A stretch of 64,000 bases of DNA, taken from positions 3,348,001 to 3,412,000 of the forward strand of contig NZ_CP042436.1 in NCBI RefSeq assembly GCF_007971025.1. Reading direction: 5' to 3'. The translations under genes were made by a program, and so were the position numbers. Below are positions 35,035 to 42,043 of the stretch, one piece after another (the first letter of the stretch is position 1; every line of letters begins with the position of its first letter). Under the pieces are notes generated by a model that searched no databases, was not told the origin of the DNA, and worked only from the letters and a program-made list of their open reading frames with translations. Source of the stretch: Mucilaginibacter ginsenosidivorans (GTDB lineage: Bacteria; Bacteroidota; Bacteroidia; Sphingobacteriales; Sphingobacteriaceae).

Positions 35035-35064
35035 TTGATACTGCAGACTTTTCCAAGGTAACCC
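35035..35064 (-). promoter_or_regulatory. ECF-type promoter of lipoprotein gene 3
   Basis: Read on the minus strand, GGGTTAC (35064-35058), 16 bp, then GTATCAA (35041-35035). It differs from copies 1 and 2 by one base in the -10 block and one base in the spacer. Confidence 0.7.
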
Positions 35065-35070
35065 GTACGA

Positions 35071-35109
35071 AAAATAAATAAAAAAAGGCAACCCGATGAG
35101 GGTTACCTT
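35071..35109 (-). terminator. terminator of lipoprotein gene 4
   Basis: AAGGTAACCC / GGGTTGCCTT with one mismatch and a 5-nt loop is followed by seven T on the minus strand. It separates lipoprotein gene 4 from the promoter of gene 3, so the genes are transcribed separately. Confidence 0.8.
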
Positions 35110-35136
35110 GGCGTATTCCGGGGAATTAAATCAGCA

Positions 35137-35334
35137 TTATTTTATGGTGTCCTTCTTCATTTTAGAAGTATCCATCATTTTGCCGGTGTCTTTTTTGGTT
35201 GTGTCAACAACAGTTGTGCTGGTAGAATCGGTTACTTTAGTGGTGTCGGTAGTGCTGGTTGAGCTGGCGCCCTTACATGCCGCAAAGGACAATGCTATAA
35301 AGGCGGCCAAACCTAATTTGCTTATGTGTTTCAT
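35137..35334 (-). CDS. small low-complexity lipoprotein 4 of the sigma-linked array
   Basis: The 65-residue product has the signal MKHISKLGLAAFIALSFAAC with Cys20 acylated. The mature tail is Ser, Thr, Asp, Lys and Met rich (TTDTTKVTDSTSTT, DTTKKDTGKMMD) and ends KKDTIK. It is divergent from the sigma-factor gene, 124 bp away, so both promoters lie in one gap. Its own promoter copy is the least conserved of the set. It shares the DTTKKDT unit with genes 1 and 2, which supports common descent of the array. Confidence 0.8.
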   Translation of the reverse strand: MKHISKLGLAAFIALSFAACKGASSTSTTDTTKVTDSTSTTVVDTTKKDTGKMMDTSKMKKDTIK

Positions 35335-35360
35335 AGTGGATTAATTAATAATTGTTGTAA

Positions 35361-35390
35361 AATTGAAATCTGAATCAAAGTAGGTAACCT
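35361..35390 (-). promoter_or_regulatory. weak ECF-type promoter of lipoprotein gene 4
   Basis: GGTTAC is present on the minus strand (35389-35384), but the expected -10 position holds TTTCAAT or TTCAATT instead of GTATTAA. It is called only because of its position and its match in the -35 block. Confidence 0.35.
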
Positions 35391-35427
35391 CGTACTTTTG
35401 ATTTTGTTTAAATTTTTTACAATGAGT

Positions 35428-35456
35428 GGGTTACAATTCCGGATAAATCGTATTAA
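35428..35456 (+). promoter_or_regulatory. ECF-type promoter motif before the sigma gene
   Basis: GGGTTAC (35428-35434), 15 bp, then GTATTAA (35450-35456) on the plus strand. It implies autoregulation. The only usable start codon, GTG at 35459, lies just 3 bp past the -10 block, so the message would begin at or inside the first codons. Confidence 0.65.
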
Positions 35457-35458
35457 TA

Positions 35459-36028
35459 GTGAATAAAGAGTTAAAAACTTCGGCGCCTACAGACAGCGAA
35501 ATTGTTTTTGGTATCCTCAATAACTCGGAAAATGCTATTAAACGTTTATACGTGGCTTACTTTCCGATGGTGTTGCAACTGATTGTTAACAACAGCGGCA
35601 CGCCGGACGATGCCAAGGATATTTACCAGGAGGCGATCATAGTTCTTTATAATAAGATAAAAAAGGGCGACTTTGAGCTGAACAGCAAACTGAAGACTTT
35701 CTTGTACTCGGTTTGCAGGCGGCTTTGGCTGAAGAGGCTGAGCCAGATGAACCGGTACGGCGGCGATCTGCACGATTTCCAGGATCACTTACCTGTGGAG
35801 GACGATGTAGAGGAGCAGGGTGAGCGGGATATACAGTTCGGCAAAATGCAGGGCGCACTGGGGATGCTGGGTGAACCCTGCAAAACTATTATCGAGGATT
35901 TTTATATCCATAACAGATCGATGCAGGAGATCTGCGAAAGTTTTGGCTATACTAATGCCGACAATGCCAAAACCCAAAAATATAAATGCCTGCAAAGGCT
36001 GAAGAAATTATTTTTTCAGCAGAAATAG
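35459..36028 (+). CDS. ECF-type RNA polymerase sigma factor
   Basis: The 189-residue protein has sigma region 2 (residues about 23-95: AIKRLYVAYFPMVLQL, DDAKDIYQEAIIVLYNKI, FLYSVCRRLWLKRL) and region 4 (about 125-188: MLGEPCKTIIEDFYIHNRSMQEICESFGY, then KCLQRLKKLF), and no region 3, as in extracytoplasmic-function sigma factors. The start is GTG at 35459; the frame is closed by a stop 5 codons upstream and no ATG precedes region 2. The gene downstream encodes a membrane protein with an anti-sigma-like cytoplasmic part, 11 bp away. The promoter motif before this gene recurs before the divergent lipoprotein array, which I take as its regulon. Confidence 0.93.
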   Translation: MNKELKTSAPTDSEIVFGILNNSENAIKRLYVAYFPMVLQLIVNNSGTPDDAKDIYQEAIIVLYNKIKKGDFELNSKLKTFLYSVCRRLWLKRLSQMNRYGGDLHDFQDHLPVEDDVEEQGERDIQFGKMQGALGMLGEPCKTIIEDFYIHNRSMQEICESFGYTNADNAKTQKYKCLQRLKKLFFQQK

Positions 36029-36039
36029 AGAGAAAAGAC

Positions 36040-37128
36040 ATGAGAGACGAGCAACTTTTAGAAGCGATAGAACGCTACCTTGCCGGGGAGATGAACCCCG
36101 ACGAGCGCCGTGCCTTTGAGCAGCTTCGTACAGAGAATGCAGAGGTTGACAGCCGGGTTATAGAACATCAGCAGTTTGTTGGTTTGCTGAAGCAATATGG
36201 CGAACGTGTGGAACTGGAGAAAAGGCTTAATGCTATCCATGACGAGATTGATGTTCATGCCTTGGTAGAAGAAGTTACCGAGCGGCCTCCGTTTGTTATT
36301 AATCTGTGGCGCAACCATCATTCAAAAATATCGGTAGCAGCTTCCATAGCGATATTTGCGATACTGGCAACCTTGTTTGTAACGGGTAAGATGGATAATA
36401 AATCAACCTACACAGAACTGAGTTTGACACTTCAAAATCAACGCAGGGATATAAGCAGGTTAAATAATAAATTGGATAATGCTTTGAAGCATGAGCCCAG
36501 GGTACTACCGCCAAACAAAAGCAGCGCTACCGGATTTGCAATAACATCAAATGGTTTAATAGCAACGGCTTATCACGTTATTTACAGGGCCGATTCGGTA
36601 TATGTACAAAATTTTGCCGGGCGCGTTTTTAAAACTAAAGTGATCTATACTGATGCCAAACGCGATGTGGCGATATTGAAGATAAGCGACACTACATTTA
36701 CAGGGTTAGGTGCTATTCCTTATACTTTCAAAAGGACGGAAAGTGATTTGGCTGAAAGTGTTTATACTTACGGGTATCCGCAGGATTCGCCGATGTACAA
36801 CGATGGCCGGGTAACTTCCTTAAACGGGATGAACGGTGATACTATAGATTACCAGGTTTCTGTTCCGATAAATGCGGGCAGCAGCGGTGCGCCTTTGCTG
36901 GATAGCAGGGGTAACATCGTCGGCTTGGTTAAGGCAAAGGAAACCGGGTTGGAAGGAACTCATTTTGCGTTGAAATCAGACTTTTTACTGGATGCTATTG
37001 ATAACATCCCAACCGACTCATTGACAAAAAAGCCGGTTCTGAATACAAAAAATACATTGACCAATTTAAGCAGGGTTCAGCAGGTGAAGAAATTGCAGAA
37101 CTATGTGTTTATGGTTAAAGTATATTAA
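36040..37128 (+). CDS. membrane anti-sigma-like protein fused to a trypsin-like (HtrA/S1C) protease
   Basis: The start at ATG 36040 gives MRDEQLLEAIERYLAGEMNPDE, 11 bp after the sigma gene; the overlapping ATG at 35986 is less likely. In the 362-residue protein, residues 1-90 are an acidic helical cytoplasmic part of the kind found in Bacteroidota anti-sigma proteins. Residues about 97-116 are one membrane helix, and 120-150 a coiled coil. From about 160 there is a chymotrypsin-fold protease with His179 (IATAYHVI), Asp209 (AKRDVAIL) and Ser282 (NAGSSGAPLL). No PDZ domain follows. A periplasmic protease attached to the sigma inhibitor suggests signal reception and inhibitor release in one chain; this is inference. 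Confidence 0.88.
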   Translation: MRDEQLLEAIERYLAGEMNPDERRAFEQLRTENAEVDSRVIEHQQFVGLLKQYGERVELEKRLNAIHDEIDVHALVEEVTERPPFVINLWRNHHSKISVAASIAIFAILATLFVTGKMDNKSTYTELSLTLQNQRRDISRLNNKLDNALKHEPRVLPPNKSSATGFAITSNGLIATAYHVIYRADSVYVQNFAGRVFKTKVIYTDAKRDVAILKISDTTFTGLGAIPYTFKRTESDLAESVYTYGYPQDSPMYNDGRVTSLNGMNGDTIDYQVSVPINAGSSGAPLLDSRGNIVGLVKAKETGLEGTHFALKSDFLLDAIDNIPTDSLTKKPVLNTKNTLTNLSRVQQVKKLQNYVFMVKVY

Positions 37129-37161
37129 TGTAAACCAAACCTGGCCATATTATAAGGAATT

Positions 37162-37182
37162 GCCCTGCTTGCAGGGCTTTTT
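37162..37182 (+). terminator. rho-independent terminator of the sigma operon
   Basis: GCCCTG / CAGGGC with loop CTTG is followed by TTTTTC, 33 bp after the protease stop codon. Confidence 0.85.
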
Positions 37183-37328
37183 CGTTGGATGAGATTTTCG
37201 CGGTTTATATGGATCGAACTGACTCCAAAAAGAACATCTTGCTTTCGTTATCGTGGATTTACCGACGAAACACGCCTACTGACCGAAAAGTTTTAGGACA
37301 CAGGTTGCCACACCGCTAATTTGGCATC

Positions 37329-37802
37329 ATGACGACGACGATAAGCATAATGTTACTACTCCTGACCCTAACACTGAGTATGGGAGGCGGTTTGTACGAG
37401 ATATTGGTGATCTACCCCAATTGGAAACACCATGTGCATCCGCATACTTTACGTGATAAATTAGAATCATCGGGGCAAAATAATGCGGCAAAACGTTTCT
37501 GGCCATTGGTTTCGCCGGCGCAGGGATTATTGGCGATGCTTAATATCGCGCTTGCGTGCTGGCATCATGGCTCAGGCCAGGGTTATTGGCTGGCTGCGGC
37601 TATCATAATCTTTGTTACCCGGCTTATTACCTTCAGCTATTTTATTCCGGTTATGATAAGGAAGATCATGCAGCCGGAAAAGTTTGATGCGGCAACGTTA
37701 CAGCGTATCGTAAAGCAATGGACTGATTTGAGCCCTTTGCGTTTAGTGCCGGAATTTGCTGCGTGGGTATTGTTGCTGATGGCATTGATGAAGTTAGGTT
37801 AA
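37329..37802 (+). CDS. hypothetical four-helix membrane protein
   Basis: The 157-residue protein has four hydrophobic segments (about residues 4-24, 62-80, 86-108 and 138-154). A conserved-looking loop GGGLYEILVIYPNWKHH after helix 1 and PVSPAQG-type spacing before helix 2 recall the DUF1772 / anthrone-oxygenase-like membrane family, but I would not assign it on this. The C-terminus is short. It is convergent with the nuoD gene, 26 bp apart, and stands as a single gene. Confidence 0.7.
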   Translation: MTTTISIMLLLLTLTLSMGGGLYEILVIYPNWKHHVHPHTLRDKLESSGQNNAAKRFWPLVSPAQGLLAMLNIALACWHHGSGQGYWLAAAIIIFVTRLITFSYFIPVMIRKIMQPEKFDAATLQRIVKQWTDLSPLRLVPEFAAWVLLLMALMKLG

Positions 37803-37828
37803 AATTACCTCCATTGATGGGATAGTAT

Positions 37829-39037
37829 CTACCTATCCACTTCGCCCAAAACAAAATCGATAGATCCTATAATAGCGATCAGATCGGCTATCATGACGCC
37901 TTTGGCCAGGGCGGGGAGAACGGACAAATTACAAAAGCTCGGTCCGCGCGATTTTACACGGAAGGGTACCTCTGAGCGCCCTGCAGGGTCGGCTATAAAG
38001 TAAAAGCCCAATTCGCCTTTGGCGCCCTCGCCGCGAACATAATAGTCCTGCGGTTTTGGGGTGATCTTGCGCGGCATTTTGGCACGCGGATCGAAATCCG
38101 GTGTGCGTTTCAGTTCCTTCTGCAGGCGGTCGAGGCATTGCTCAACTATGCGCAGCGACTGTTCAATTTCATCTACGCGTACTTTATAACGGTCCCAGCA
38201 ATCGCCAACGGTACCCATTTTGCCGGTACCGATAGGCACTTCAAAATCCAGCTCGGGGTAAACGGAATAGCCGTCGATACGTCGGAGGTCCCATTTCAAA
38301 CCCGAACCACGTAACATAGGGCCGGAGCAGCCGTAGTTGATGGCAACGTCCATCGGCAAAACGCCAACGTTAGCGGTGCGACTGATAAATATTTGGTTGT
38401 CGGTCAGTAACCCGTTTAACTCCACCAGCTTTGGCTTGAAATATTCTACAAATTCGCGGCAGCGTTCCTCGAATCCAACGGGCAGATCGTAAAACAAACC
38501 ACCCACCCATATATAATTATATAGCATTCGCGAGCCAGATGCCCATTCCAGCATACCCATGATGTGTTCGCGGTCGCGGAAGCACCATAGGAACGGGGTA
38601 AAGGCGCCGATATCAATGCCATAAGTACCAATGGCGATGAGGTGCGAGGCTATGCGATTCAATTCACAAACCAGCACCCTGATATATTCGATACGTTTTG
38701 GGATATCCTTATCAATACCCATCATCCGCTCAACACCCATCGTCCAGATATGGCTGTTGTTCATGGATGCCAGGTAGTCCATGCGATCGGTAAAAGGAAT
38801 GGTTTGCTGGTAGGTGAGGGATTCGGCGTGTTTTTCGAAACAACGGTGCAGGTAACCGATATGCGGTATCACTTCGCGCACGATCTCGCCGTCGGTGATC
38901 AGCTCCAGCCGTAAAACGCCATGCGTTGACGGGTGCTGTGGGCCCATGTTGAGCACCATTTCTTCCGTCGCGGCATCAGCGATCTTTTGCTGATAGCGCA
39001 GTAAGGCTTCTTCGTATGTGGAATTCCTGACTTCCAA
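37829..39037 (-). CDS. nuoD: NADH-quinone oxidoreductase subunit D (49-kDa subunit)
   Basis: The 402-residue protein has the quinone-site segment [20 protein letters not shown] and the later family blocks [39 protein letters not shown] and the C-terminal RSPSFCNL-type segment [18 protein letters not shown] ending in DFVLGEVDR. It forms the quinone pocket of complex I with NuoB. The start is unusual: no ATG or GTG exists after the upstream in-frame stop, and TTG at 39037 is the best choice, with no clear ribosome binding site. The upstream sequence is the terminal repeat of the inserted four-helix-bundle element, which may have replaced the original start region. No nuoE follows. Confidence 0.95.
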   Translation of the reverse strand: MEVRNSTYEEALLRYQQKIADAATEEMVLNMGPQHPSTHGVLRLELITDGEIVREVIPHIGYLHRCFEKHAESLTYQQTIPFTDRMDYLASMNNSHIWTMGVERMMGIDKDIPKRIEYIRVLVCELNRIASHLIAIGTYGIDIGAFTPFLWCFRDREHIMGMLEWASGSRMLYNYIWVGGLFYDLPVGFEERCREFVEYFKPKLVELNGLLTDNQIFISRTANVGVLPMDVAINYGCSGPMLRGSGLKWDLRRIDGYSVYPELDFEVPIGTGKMGTVGDCWDRYKVRVDEIEQSLRIVEQCLDRLQKELKRTPDFDPRAKMPRKITPKPQDYYVRGEGAKGELGFYFIADPAGRSEVPFRVKSRGPSFCNLSVLPALAKGVMIADLIAIIGSIDFVLGEVDR

Positions 39038-39054
39038 TTTTAAATTATTTTATG

Positions 39055-39085
39055 ATATCGAATTTCGAATGTTCAATTTCGAATT
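39055..39085 (+). repeat. terminal inverted repeat, nuoD side
   Basis: The 31-bp repeat pairs with 39491-39521 with one mismatch at its central base. It lies 17 bp before the TTG start of nuoD on the minus strand and so forms most of the nuoD leader. Confidence 0.8.
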
Positions 39086-39122
39086 GTTTTATTTAGAATC
39101 TCAACTTCAAAATCTGAATATC

Positions 39123-39488
39123 TTATTTTTTATCTTTTTGATTTTGTTTAGTTGTTTTACCGATGGCTGTGAAGATCGCGGTCAACTCTTTTGCTTCTTG
39201 TTTATACTTAATCAATAATTCTGGTTTTACTAAACCTGATTCTTCCATTAAGTCTAACCAATATATCGATTCGTCGGCCTCTTCCTCACATATTACTATC
39301 TTATTTATAAAATCCGCCGTAGATTTTCCTTTGCATGCCGACCGATAATTTGCACCAACAGAAGTCGAACATCGAATTAATTGAGTGCATAGTACATTAA
39401 GTGCTCGTCCTGAAGGCAAGGTTTCTGTGAATTTGATGATTTCGGCTGCAAACTTTTGCGCCCTTCTTTTTAATTCGGCACTGTCCAT
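39123..39488 (-). CDS. four-helix-bundle protein, S23/IVP family
   Basis: The 121-residue protein matches the family once called S23 ribosomal protein: an opening helix AQKFAAEIIKFTETLPSGR, then LCTQLIRCSTSVGANYRSACKGKSTADFINKIVICEEEADESIYWLDLMEESG split over helices 2 and 3, and a Lys-rich C-terminus. The motif SVGANYxEA-like (here SVGANYRSA) and EADExxYWL are typical. Members form pentameric barrels; relatives include the accessory protein Avd of diversity-generating retroelements and proteins encoded in 23S rRNA intervening sequences. The ATG is 2 bp inside one terminal repeat, so its ribosome binding region is the repeat itself. It lies in frame-independent position inside the nuo transcript. 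Confidence 0.9.
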   Translation of the reverse strand: MDSAELKRRAQKFAAEIIKFTETLPSGRALNVLCTQLIRCSTSVGANYRSACKGKSTADFINKIVICEEEADESIYWLDLMEESGLVKPELLIKYKQEAKELTAIFTAIGKTTKQNQKDKK

Positions 39489-39490
39489 AA

Positions 39491-39521
39491 AATTCGAAAT
39501 TGAACTTTCGAAATTCGATAT
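39491..39521 (-). repeat. terminal inverted repeat, nuoC side
   Basis: This is the partner of 39055-39085. Its last base, 39521, is also the last base of the nuoC TAA stop codon read on the minus strand, so the unit begins exactly at the gene end. Confidence 0.8.
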
Positions 39522-40021
39522 TAATCTATTTTTATTCCCTTATAATACTTATCTACAGTTGTATAATCCTTCCTTAACGGGTAACCTTCCCAATCATCTG
39601 GCAATAACAACCTGCGCAGATCGGGATGTCCTTCAAAAAATATCCCTTCCATTTCAAATGCTTCGCGTTCGTGCCAGTCGGCAGTGCGGTACACTTGGCT
39701 TACGGTTGGGAACGAAGGTAAATTATCCGGATCTCGGTTATTTTCCCTGCTTACTTTTAATGTCAATTGGGTTTGGTAGGGGATGGACGCCAGGTGATAA
39801 ACCACGCCGAAGCGGTTGGCTTCTACCCCATAATCGACGCCGCTAAGGCATGACAGGAAATCAAAGTAAGTTTTCGGGTTGTCGCGAAGCTCAAGGCAAA
39901 CATCTGCAATGCGGTCGGCATCAATTAATAAAGCCGGTTGTAAGCCGCCGGTTTCCTCGCCGGTAACAACTTCGTCGCCGAATTTAGCCGTCAATATTGC
40001 TTTGATCTCGTCTAAAATCAT
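39521..40021 (-). CDS. nuoC: NADH-quinone oxidoreductase subunit C (30-kDa subunit)
   Basis: The 166-residue protein has the family blocks YFDFLSCLSGVDYG, FGVVYHLASIPYQTQLTLKV, the signature WHEREAFEMEGIFFEGHPDLRRLLLPDDW split across its centre, and GYPLRKDYTTVDKYY. It is part of the peripheral arm of complex I, docking with NuoD and NuoB. Length is normal for a stand-alone NuoC. Its start overlaps the pdxH stop by 4 bp, so the two are translationally coupled, an uncommon partner for nuoC. Its stop codon touches the terminal repeat of the four-helix-bundle unit. Confidence 0.96.
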   Translation of the reverse strand: MILDEIKAILTAKFGDEVVTGEETGGLQPALLIDADRIADVCLELRDNPKTYFDFLSCLSGVDYGVEANRFGVVYHLASIPYQTQLTLKVSRENNRDPDNLPSFPTVSQVYRTADWHEREAFEMEGIFFEGHPDLRRLLLPDDWEGYPLRKDYTTVDKYYKGIKID

Positions 40022-40665
40022 GGCGCAAGGCGAACTTTTTTCCAGGTTTTGTTATCGATCTTTTTATAAACTATGCGATCGTGCAGGCGGCTACGCCTGC
40101 CCTGCCAGAATTCGATCAGCCGTGGTTTCAGAATATAACCGCCCCAATGCGAGGGTTTCGGCACTTCTTTATCCTCATATTGCGCTTCGGCCTGCTTCAT
40201 TTTTTCTTCAAGCACTTCGCGGCCGGCAATTTCCTGGCTTTGCGGCGATATTACCGCTCCTAACTGGCTTGCACGCGGACGTGTCATGAAATACTTCTCA
40301 GAGGTTGCCCTGTCCAGTTTTTCGATGGTTCCTTCAATACGTACCTGTCTTTCGAGCGAATCCCAGAAAAACAGCAATGCGCCCAGCGGATTTTTTGAAA
40401 GTTCTTTTCCCTTCCGGCTCAGGTAATTGGTATAAAATGAAAAGCCTTCTTTATCAAAACCCTTCATCAGTACAATACGTGCCGAAGGGCGGCCGTCATG
40501 AGTAGCTGTGGCAAGGGTCATAGCGGTAGGCTCGTGCTGCTCTGATTTAAGGGCCTCATTAAACCATTTTTCGAATTGTTTTACCGGGTCGGCGGCGGTA
40601 TCTTTTTCGGAAAGAGAAGATGCGGCGTATTCGCTGCGTATATTTTGTATATCCTGCTGGTTCAT
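40018..40665 (-). CDS. pdxH: pyridoxamine 5'-phosphate oxidase
   Basis: The start at ATG 40665 gives MNQQDIQNIRSEYAASSL; nine more residues would be possible upstream but are not family-like. The 215-residue protein has the FMN-site blocks ARIVLMKGFDKEGFSFYTNYLSRKG and PLGALLFFWDSLERQVRIEG, then TRPRASQLGAVISPQSQ and the C-terminal WQGRRSRLHDRIVYKK of PdxH. It oxidises pyridoxine or pyridoxamine 5'-phosphate to pyridoxal 5'-phosphate in the cytoplasm as an FMN dimer. It heads the pdxH-nuoC-nuoD transcript and has a perfect -7 element directly in front of its ATG. Confidence 0.96.
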   Translation of the reverse strand: MNQQDIQNIRSEYAASSLSEKDTAADPVKQFEKWFNEALKSEQHEPTAMTLATATHDGRPSARIVLMKGFDKEGFSFYTNYLSRKGKELSKNPLGALLFFWDSLERQVRIEGTIEKLDRATSEKYFMTRPRASQLGAVISPQSQEIAGREVLEEKMKQAEAQYEDKEVPKPSHWGGYILKPRLIEFWQGRRSRLHDRIVYKKIDNKTWKKVRLAP

Positions 40666-40670
40666 TTGTG

Positions 40671-40678
40671 CAAACTTA
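40671..40678 (-). promoter_or_regulatory. -7 element 5 bp before pdxH
   Basis: Read on the minus strand, TAAGTTTG matches TAnnTTTG and ends at 40671, while the ATG begins at 40665. Transcription would start at or next to the ATG. Confidence 0.45.
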
Positions 40679-40774
40679 CAAATTAAATACACCGTAAATT
40701 AATGACGTATTTCATATTTTGATAATATGAACATATTTTTACCTTAGTCGTTATAAAGAAATAAACGTATACCA

Positions 40775-41338
40775 ATGCTTAGTCTTATTGCACCCGACGC
40801 CGGCAGGCTGCTTATATCTGAACCGTTTATGCTCGATCCGAATTTTAAGAGATCGGTACTGATACTTACCGAATACGGTGATGAAGGCGCCATGGGCTTT
40901 GTTTTAAACCACGAGAGCGAATATTTGCTGGGCGACCTGCTGCCGGATATTCAATACTCCGAGTTCCCGGTATATGTAGGCGGACCAGTGGGGAACGATA
41001 CCCTGCACTTTATACATTGTGTGCCCGACAAAATTGAAGGCGGAATAGAACTGGCGGACGGCATTTACTGGGGTGGTGATTTTGAAACGGTGAAAGACCT
41101 GGTTTCCAACTACGGATTGTCGGAGGGAGAGATCAAATTTTTTGTTGGGTACTCCGGTTGGGTAGCCGGGCAGCTTGATGCCGAGATAGGCAGCGACGCC
41201 TGGATAGTGACCGATAAGTACACGCCCGAGATATTATTTACCCACGACGAGCAGAATTTGTGGAAAGACGTGGTAAAAAGCCTGGGCCAGCGCTATGCTC
41301 ATATTGCCAATTTCCCGGAGAACCCGGAGTTGAATTAG
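40775..41338 (+). CDS. YqgE/AlgH family protein
   Basis: The 187-residue protein has the AlgH fold: GRLLISEPFMLDPNFKRSVLILTEY, the segment GAMGFVLNHESEYLLGDLL, VYVGGPVGNDTLHFIH, and the late block FFVGYSGWVAGQLDAEI. These are the conserved parts of the UPF0301 family. AlgH was first tied to alginate regulation in Pseudomonas, but the general role is unsettled, so I leave the symbol empty. It is divergent from pdxH across a 109-bp gap and is followed by a repeat-rich gap. Confidence 0.93.
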   Translation: MLSLIAPDAGRLLISEPFMLDPNFKRSVLILTEYGDEGAMGFVLNHESEYLLGDLLPDIQYSEFPVYVGGPVGNDTLHFIHCVPDKIEGGIELADGIYWGGDFETVKDLVSNYGLSEGEIKFFVGYSGWVAGQLDAEIGSDAWIVTDKYTPEILFTHDEQNLWKDVVKSLGQRYAHIANFPENPELN

Positions 41339-41412
41339 AGTTAGCAGTTTACAGTTGCCAGTTTGCAGTTGGTGTGCAAAGTTTACTAACCACTGATTAC
41401 CAGTCACAAGTA
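41339..41412. repeat. intergenic word-repeat island (CAGTTTxCAGTTG)
   Basis: The words GTTAGCAGTTTAC, GCCAGTTTGCAGTTGG and the near reverse complement GTTTACTAAC make an imperfect palindrome between the convergent algH-like and flavin-reductase genes. There is no T-tract. Confidence 0.45.
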
Positions 41413-41413
41413 A

Positions 41414-42043
41414 CTATACTTCTGCCTTAAAGGTTTTGCCGAGGTGTTCGCCTAAGGCGTAATAGTGGCGGAAGTTATAGATCAGAGGCGACCATTTTTC
41501 GGGGTTGATATGATCGGTGCCGGTAATAATATCTTCATGCGCCTTTACATTGATCACCTCAACAGTTACAGCTGCTGTACCCGGATCCCCATTCTCATCA
41601 TATTCCAAAACAGTATAATTATCCAGTATTGCCTCTAACTGGAGCGGGCAACCTGCTATAGCCGGTGGGCGCACCGTTTGCGAGTCCATTTTTGTGAAGC
41701 CGCCTGCCGAAAATTTATCTTTTTCGTAAGTATATAATGCTTTTTTACTATCCGGAACGGGATAAGCCCCGGTAAGCCTGGCTATCCTTTCGATGTTTTC
41801 ATGCAAATGTGCCGAAGGCATATTGACTACGCACTCCTTTTGGTTTAACAGGTTGCTGAATGTTTTTCCATTACAGCCAAGGCCAAGCACAAGCTTATAG
41901 CCCAACGCCCAAACGGATGACATAGGCCCGATATTAGCGTTGCCGGATTCGTCCAAAGTTGTAATGAGCGCGACAGGTGTTCCAAAATAAAGTATTTTGG
42001 GCCTGATGGTGCGGTAAGTTTTGTTATCGGTTGCAGTAAGCAT
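41414..42043 (-). CDS. flavin reductase family protein (FMN-binding split barrel)
   Basis: I start at ATG 42043; the frame extends upstream only through a TTG. The 209-residue protein has an FMN-binding split barrel of the flavin-reductase-like type: YFGTPVALITTLDESGNANIGPMSSVWALGYKLVLGL (in two parts), ECVVNMPSAHL and HENIERIARLTG. The C-terminal half is longer than in simple flavin reductases. It probably reduces FMN or binds it for an oxidoreductase. The gene begins 20 bp inside the end of the ArsR-type regulator gene, so the two are co-translated and probably regulated together. Confidence 0.88.
   Translation of the reverse strand: MLTATDNKTYRTIRPKILYFGTPVALITTLDESGNANIGPMSSVWALGYKLVLGLGCNGKTFSNLLNQKECVVNMPSAHLHENIERIARLTGAYPVPDSKKALYTYEKDKFSAGGFTKMDSQTVRPPAIAGCPLQLEAILDNYTVLEYDENGDPGTAAVTVEVINVKAHEDIITGTDHINPEKWSPLIYNFRHYYALGEHLGKTFKAEV

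Larger units (their letters stand above)
39055..39521 (-). mobile_element. S23/four-helix-bundle insertion unit bounded by 31-bp inverted repeats
   Basis: A 467-bp unit sits between nuoC and nuoD. Its two ends, 39055-39085 and 39491-39521, are inverted copies over 31 bp with 30 matches; each is two 15-bp blocks, ATATCGAATTTCGAA and GTTCAATTTCGAATT, around one variable base. Between them is a single gene for a 121-residue four-helix-bundle protein. The same kind of protein is encoded by intervening sequences that interrupt 23S rRNA genes and whose ends pair into a stem cut by RNase III. The outer end of one repeat coincides with the last base of the nuoC stop codon. There is no transposase. 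Confidence 0.7.

Noticed and set aside
35986..36039. Upstream start of the anti-sigma/protease gene
   Set aside because: It overlaps the end of the sigma gene and adds 18 residues read from region-4 coding sequence; the ATG at 36040 has a purine-rich sequence before it and begins the helical domain.
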